Of a DNA stretch of 64,000 nt, positions 58,031 through 64,000 are shown piece after piece. The number at the start of each line of letters is the position of its first letter. The stretch's first letter is position 1. The translations under genes were made by a program, and so were the position numbers. The stretch spans positions 36,052,538 through 36,116,537 of the forward strand of contig CAIIXF020000007.1 of assembly GCA_903813345.2 (NCBI GenBank). Direction: 5' to 3'. The DNA is from Owenia fusiformis. Its lineage: Eukaryota > Annelida > Polychaeta > Sabellida > Oweniidae. The notes beneath the pieces are model-generated. The model saw only the letters and a program-made list of their open reading frames with translations. It ran no database searches and had not been told where the DNA came from.

Positions 58031-58449
58031 CACTAGCTAGCTACTTTCCAACACCTGGCTCTGATGCTTCATGGTTTTATAAGGATTCTATGTATATAGT
58101 CACATGATGAGAACTAAGAGCTTTTTGCTTGTTGTGAATGACCCAGCTGAACAGCCTGGCTATAACTGCCTGTAAGGAGTCTTGAAAATTTGAAGACATC
58201 TTCTATAGTGATTGACATTAATCTTTTTAGCTAGTTTTCAAACACCTGGCTCTGACGCCTCATAACTTAACAAGGACTCTACTATTTGTTCAGATGATGA
58301 GAACTACCTGTAAGTGTTTTATATAACAGAAACTTTTGCCATGATTTGCACATTGACGGCCAAAATGACTGACCCAACACATCAGGATACAACTGTGCAT
58401 GATGACCACCAACACCTGACTAATGAGATGATATGCTTATATGTGTTGA

Positions 58450-59050
58450 TTTGATACCAATGTCCAGATTAAGCCAACCTCTCTATTATATGGTTACACT
58501 TCATTAGATGTCATTATGATACATGTACTAAATATTAAACTTACATATAGAATTGTACTTGTGCAAGTCTGATTGCTCGGAAAATTAATGCTTATAATAT
58601 TTATACATTATGCCAATGTCTAGACTATGCCAACCTCTATTGTAAGATTACATTAGATTTCATTATGATACATGTACTATATCTATATAAAATATACATA
58701 CAGAATTGTACTCATTCATGATAACCATCAAAGTCTGATTGCTCAGATGAGAAAAACCAAAGGTTGTAATAATTAGGCATTATGCCAATCACTAAACTAT
58801 GCCAACCTCTCTACTGTATGATAACATTAAATGTCATTATGATACATATACTAGATATAAAACTTACATATTATATAAAACTATACTCATTCATGATAAC
58901 CATCATAGTCTCATTGCTCAGATGAGAAAAACTAATGGTTGTAATAATTAGACAGTATGCCAATGTCTAGACTATGCCAACCTCTCTACGGTATGATAAC
59001 ATTAGACTTCATTATGATACATGTACTAGATATAAAACTTAAATATAAAA
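58450..59050 (+). repeat. ~150-bp tandem repeat, four units
   Basis: The phrases tatgccaacctctctac, gtcattatgatacatgtact and cagatgagaaaaac recur in order about four times. They lie in the loop of the foldback element. Confidence 0.75.
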
Positions 59051-60082
59051 AAGTGCAGTCTCCTATATACTAGATTATGGTAATGAATGAATTACAATGA
59101 ATATGTTTTAAATGCATTGATCTTTTGTCTAATGAATGCTGCTAAATGATAAAATTGACCACAACCATATTTTAACATTTTATGGGCTAGTGTTCTAAAT
59201 TATAAATACTTTCGAGTGTCAAATAATTAAAATCTTCATATTGTAATATCAAGCAAAGTCAGTAGATGTTTTTTAGATACTAATTGATGTTAAATCCCAA
59301 TGCATTACTAATTTGAACCTAGGAATTGAATGTTTTTTGCCTGTTTTCCCAAATTGTCAAACTTTTGGGGCTTTGGTAAGGGAGTAAGATAAAGTTGTAG
59401 AATTTTATTTGACTATTTACTTCAGAAGAAACATGGTTTCATCTTTAAGGTACATAATGTTCCAAAAGTGTTATTTTGGACCATATTTATAATCATTAAA
59501 GAAAGTTAAATGTAAGAACCTGATTATCTAGTGATGTTGCCATAGTAACTGAAATGTTAGACATATTACACAAATGGTATGAGGAATTATTTTATCTTCA
59601 CTTTTAATCATATTATGTGCTTCAGATAGTTTAAGAATCAAGAATATGAAGACAATTATGAAACCACACAAAATAATGCATTTTTAAGGTAAGAAATAGT
59701 GTTCTATTACTGTTGCTATAGCAACGGATTAAGATTTTTTCTTGATTTTCACTATACAGATTAAGCATCATACCAAGAATACTTCCTGAAAATTTCAAGT
59801 CAATATCTTTATTAGTGTCTGATATATAAAGGTGTCTTATAGTACCCCCAATAGATTTTCTTAGGGGGGTATAAGAAATGGTTTGTAGAGAGTTGCCCAA
59901 GGGTGCCGCTCCGGCATTCCGTGGTTTTGAGGTCCCAACCCTATATTCATGCTGAAAAGTTTAAAAAACATTGTAATCCGAAGAAAACGATTGATCCTCA
60001 AAATACCCCATATTTCTTCCGGACTAGTAGACCTCCCTCACAAGGAGCTAGGAAGAAGCTGTAAGAATCAAATCATGCTCTA

Positions 60083-60122
60083 GAATTTTCTAGAACATGC
60101 TCTAGAATTTTCAAGAACATTC
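60083..60122. promoter_or_regulatory. heat-shock-element cluster
   Basis: GAAnnTTCnnGAA occurs at 60083-60095 and GAAnnTTCnnGAAnnTTC at 60105-60122, both perfect alternating heat-shock-factor pentamers. A weaker version is at about 60200-60220. Factor binding is not shown, and no gene lies immediately beside it. Confidence 0.45.
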
Positions 60123-60229
60123 TTAGTGGTGGTCAGTTTTCAAGGCAGCGTTTAGTGAAATAAGAAAAATCATGAAGAATAAGGTTTGACTGGAATTATG
60201 CTCTAGAATTTCCCAGAACATGCTCTACT

Positions 60230-62494
60230 GTGGTCTACTGTATTCCACAAAGCATATTACAATCATAATGATTGTATAATTATATCAACTGATGTTAACA
60301 TTTTGTGTAAAAGAAGATTAAAAAATTGGGATTGAAAATTGTTCATTTGAAAGTTGTTCAAAAATGAGAGGTGCTTAGATATTAATAATATGCTTCTCTG
60401 TTTAGTTATTCAAGGATGTTAGTATTAAGTTACAAAAAAGGAATTTTTGATCCTGGCTTCACACCTGGTCTACAACGTACTAATGCAACAATGTTAATGA
60501 AAATGTGCAATGGAATCTCGTTTTGCGTTTGTAAACTGCCAGATAACTTTACATTCACTAGCTCTTTGCACTACATGTATACACTATTACAAGCAGTTTT
60601 CTAGTTGACTTGTTGATGCACAATCTCTGTATAAGGTGGCTGTCCAAGTCTAATTTGTGTCATAATAATCCAGATTTCAATAGGCCTTAGCTATGACTAT
60701 ACATTTTTTATTAGACTCAAGATTACAATCTTGAGTCCATTGCTTTTTTGTTTTGCTAATTTGTAAATTGGGAACTTCAAGGTATTGATATGGTACAAAT
60801 ATGGTATTGAAGTATGTGAACTTTTTATCCCATACTTGGACATGTTGGATGTACTTAAAGCAGTCTATATCTTGTACCTAACATAGGATAATCTCTATAT
60901 AACAGCTGACATAGTACAACAGTCCAGAACAGTTAATTGTAAATATAGATCAAATATGTGTCACATTTAAGAGTGATACGCTTTCATGTGTTCAAATGGC
61001 ACATCTACAACATCTTTGATTTAGAGTTCAGAAAATATCTTCAATTGTAAATACATGCATTAAACTATAAAAATGTAGACCTAGTCTATACAAAATTCCA
61101 AACCCTTAAGTATTTTGCACATTTTCTTAATTAAGGTGCATAATATTTCAAAACCATTGAATAAATATGTGATGAAAGTATGTATCATTTTAAAGAAAAT
61201 GTACTAATTACACTATTTAAGATTATGGAAAGGAACTCTTGTGATATGATATTTGGTTAGGTACAATGCATTGATTTGATTATATATTACTATATGTATA
61301 TAGAAGGGTCGAAAATCACTTAAAAATATATTTATATAAATAAAATATGTCGTCTTTGTTCATTTTACTTTATAACAAGTATGTGGATGACATTTAAAAA
61401 ATCATTAATGCATGATTAATTAAAAACCCTTTATTCGATAAAAATCCTGCACCCTGACTGCAGCAGAAGAGTATTTTTACATGACTTATTGCGTGGACCT
61501 TACTAAATCTACAATTTGTGTGCTGAAAACAAAGCAAACGGAATGGCTTTATTTTGCATAAATTGCAAATCCACATCTGAATCATCTTACAGAGATGGCG
61601 AATTCTACGCCTAACAAATAATAACATTTAACATTACTTTAAAAAGCAAAGACATGTACAGTACATGCAATGTTTTGATAGCAACAAAAAGGCATTAACA
61701 TGTAAAATATCACCACCTACCATTTGTTACAGACTATTATTATATGATTTTAACATGCTCAGTCGTAGCAGACTGTTAGACCCAATTTACTGTGGTCAAG
61801 GGTGGGGCCATGTGGGTGTGACCATTTTGTGGAGGAAGTCTCTGCCAAAAACGTTACATGTTACAAAATGTTTATAATGATAGGATTGTCTGTATTGATG
61901 ATAATGTTAGATGTACCGATTTTCATTTCTTTTATATTTACCAAAGCTAACATGTATAAACACGATTGCTATGAGGATGTCTTGAACACTTAAATGAATA
62001 CATTGCTGTGTGCAGCAACGATGGTAGGGTAATTATGATGGGCGAGGTCAATGCTAATGTTGGTAACTTGTGTAACACAACCAGAAGCATAGGTTCTCCA
62101 TCCGCGAATGGAAAAATGGTTTTGATATAATAGAAATGATGGATGAAACAAAATGACCAACGTATACATCAAACATTTTACATTGATCTATCGTCGTCAT
62201 ATCGCGATCACACGAAATCATCACACTGTGAAGTGTTTCAGTGAGGATTCCTCTGACCTATCATTTGATCATCTTGTTATCTTTACAAAACATGATTTAG
62301 GTAATATTGTGCCTATTGTGCTTACATCCCCCCAATAAGCAGTGCGCGTGGAAAAAATTGACTGACGGTGATGTTGAGACGCTTTACCTACTCGAAGATA
62401 ATATGAAGCCCTTGATATAAGGGTGACATCTTTTAAACTCAGGCGATATCAGAAACAAACAAGTCAGTGTTGACTACAGTGAACTGCTCGCTAA
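60230..62494. other. intergenic, no gene seen
   Basis: AT-rich DNA. It holds the opening motif of the GGTCAA array family (gactcaagattacaatcttg, 60714) and a family E fragment near 61700. Frames up to 77 codons show no recognisable product. Confidence 0.5.
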
Positions 62495-63298
62495 CCCTAC
62501 TATCACACCAAACTAGTTCTCATTACGTTCTCGAAAACGGGCTTCAACTGTGTACGAATGGACTGGACCTACTAAGAACCGTTTGGGATCTATTTACAAA
62601 CTTCATCGAACGTACTCGAACGGGTAGGTCCTCTAGAACTTAGACAATGCTCAAAATGTTCTCGTGGTCGTCACGTTCTACAATAAGAACGAGTGACAAC
62701 GTACTAACGACGAGCTGGACGTACTACGAACGGAACCGTCGTACTTCAATCCTACTAGGGACGTTTTAACAACGAGTTGAACTGTCTGAGGACGTGTTGA
62801 GAACGAGGTAGAACTAATTGCAAACGGGTTTAAACTGATTAAGAACGTATTTAACACTGCTTATGAACGAGTTAGCAAAAATATAGCTATCACACCAAGT
62901 TGCCACTGCGTTCTTCAAAACTGGTTTTAAACTGTGTGCGAACGGAATGAACGTAGCTGCAACTTTCTAAGGTCTATTTACGAACTTTATGAACGTTCTC
63001 AGACGGGAATGTGATTTTAGAATTTTGAATCGATTCAAAATTCGATGGCGACCATACCGTTCTGTAATCAGGTCATGTTGACCTTCTAGACTAAGGGACG
63101 CGTTCTACGACGTTCCACACCGACGTGGTGCGACCTGAACGAACTGCAAACGAGATGGACGTATTGAAGACTGTTTAAGAACGAAGAAGCTAATTATTTC
63201 AGACATATTTCCCGACCACAGCCAGATTGAGCCCGTTTTACGACGTTTTCGTAGGACTGGCAAGAACGGGTAAGAACTAGTTTGGTGTGATAGGGGGG
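62495..63298. mobile_element. PIF/Harbinger-like MITE, TAA duplication
   Basis: The ends CCCTACTATCACACCAAACT and the complement of TAGTTTGGTGTGATAGGGGGG pair, and TAA flanks both (62492-62494, 63299-63301), as in PIF/Harbinger elements. The left half is repeated with changes from about 62893. acgaact/gaacg phrases recur throughout. No transposase. Confidence 0.7.
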
Positions 63299-63301
63299 TA
63301 A

Positions 63302-63968
63302 TGCGATAATATAATCATATCGTAATGTGCCAATAACACACTATGTATCATGGGCGTAGGGCTATATTTTAAGTTGGTACGCCCACTTGGGGATGTCTGA
63401 TTGCATGGCAGAAGGCCGCGCATCTTTGGGGGAATGGGAACTTTTTTAAAGACGTTATTTGATACAATAAGAGCCTTTTGATCAACTTGAAAAAGTTCTA
63501 TTCTGATAAAACTTAACGATTAAATATACAAATACAGAATCATCAATAAATGTGCAAACAAATTATTGCATTTGACACATTTTTATTTTAAAATCACACA
63601 TAAATCTATAAACTTTTAAAATGCAAACATAATTTTTATTGATAGGTCATCTTGATCAATTTTGAATGAATGCTGTTAACGCTGTGAAACAGCTGCAATT
63701 TCAAATTATTTGCTTTGGAAAGAGTATCATTGCTTGATGTGTCACTATAGAGTGAACGACACGCCTATTTATACAATTTCCTTTATATTAGGAAATCTGT
63801 ACACATGTATGAATATAATTGAGTAGTCGAGATAGCATAGTTAGTGAAATATCACAAAATCTAATTCAAAAATGACCGTTTATACCTTGCGCACATGATA
63901 TCACGGTGTTATAGCATGACGGTTACTTAAAGGCGATTTGCAAAGTTTTGCGGTAACGATAACAAAAA
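63302..63968. other. upstream region of a possible gene
   Basis: AT-rich sequence with no clear repeat. It immediately precedes the ATG at 63969 and could contain its promoter; no TATA box is convincing. Confidence 0.35.
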
Positions 63969-64000
63969 ATGGCGGATGGGAAAGACAGCAAGTCCTCTTT
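63969..64000 (+). CDS. possible start of a new gene (truncated by window end)
   Basis: ATG in good context (aaaaATGG) opens MADGKDSKSS and continues past the window end. MAD-type starts followed by short polar stretches are common in animal proteins. Too little is visible to identify a product. Confidence 0.35.
   Translation, partial: MADGKDSKSS

Larger units (their letters stand above)
56111..59992. mobile_element. 3.9 kb foldback element with minisatellite loop
   Basis: Arms of about 0.9 kb (56111-56990 and 59145-59992) pair as reverse complements: aatcgttttcttcggattac, ggaatgccggagcggcaccc, gggcaactctctacaaacca and their partners. A compact relative lies at 31247-31629. Frames within the arms (for example around 56150-56480 on + and 59631-59900 on -) mirror each other and are not genes. 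The loop holds two tandem arrays. Confidence 0.8.

Noticed and set aside
57311-58107. Frames of 136-204 codons with Pro/His/Thr repeats, and the idea of a CRISPR array at 57440-58030
   Set aside because: The 36-bp minisatellite has no unique spacers between units, and 36 being a multiple of three keeps frames open; the genome is an animal's.

Overview
The window is nuclear DNA of an invertebrate animal. It is AT-rich and intron-rich, and most of it is transposon-derived: inverted repeats, minisatellites and nested insertions. METTL13-, Toll-like receptor- and DUF268-type genes together with metazoan splice signals point to a marine invertebrate (lophotrochozoan or non-vertebrate deuterostome). 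The sequence does not settle the phylum.

Three real genes can be supported. (1) The 3' part of a METTL13-type eEF1A methyltransferase gene runs on the + strand from before the window to 22040. It has eight exons whose splice phases close perfectly into about 425 C-terminal residues. (2) A complete single-exon Toll-like receptor (8312-10627, +) lies inside the 10.5 kb METTL13 intron, on the same strand. (3) A two-exon type II membrane DUF268 gene on the - strand has its membrane-anchor exon at 31833-31989, 5.5 kb upstream of its catalytic-like exon at 25482-26359. A decayed second copy of the DUF268 exon sits at about 50.2-50.9 kb inside a segmental duplication (25087-26945 versus 49692-52854). 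A possible new gene starts at 63969. Weaker coding traces are a C2H2 zinc-finger fragment (54.3-54.7 kb), a two-CxxC protein (37.6-37.9 kb), a charged repeat protein (36.6-37.2 kb), a Tx1/L1-like LINE remnant (48.9-49.7 kb) and a mariner N-terminal fragment (53.3 kb).

Layout: 0-22 kb, METTL13 with the nested receptor and intronic repeats; 22-25 kb, a large foldback with a pogo-like element inside it; 25-32 kb, the DUF268 gene, its intron filled by foldbacks, a pentanucleotide array and a SINE-like repeat; 32-38 kb, gene traces and repeats; 39-41 kb, a CpG-rich tandem array and a long polypurine tract; 41-48.5 kb, a 7.2 kb composite insertion of nested palindromes inside the second copy of the SINE-like repeat; 48.9-55.3 kb, LINE remnant, DUF268 duplicate, and two elements sharing RSS-like CACGRTG ends and 5-bp target duplications; 56-60 kb, a 3.9 kb foldback with minisatellites; 60-64 kb, mostly anonymous sequence with a heat-shock-element cluster and a Harbinger-like element.

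The most notable result is the pair of elements at 51158-52413 and 53747-55336. Their terminal heptamers and 5-bp duplications resemble the Transib/RAG transposon class. The first has a natural empty site in the duplicate locus, which fixes its boundaries, and the second carries a zinc-finger coding fragment.
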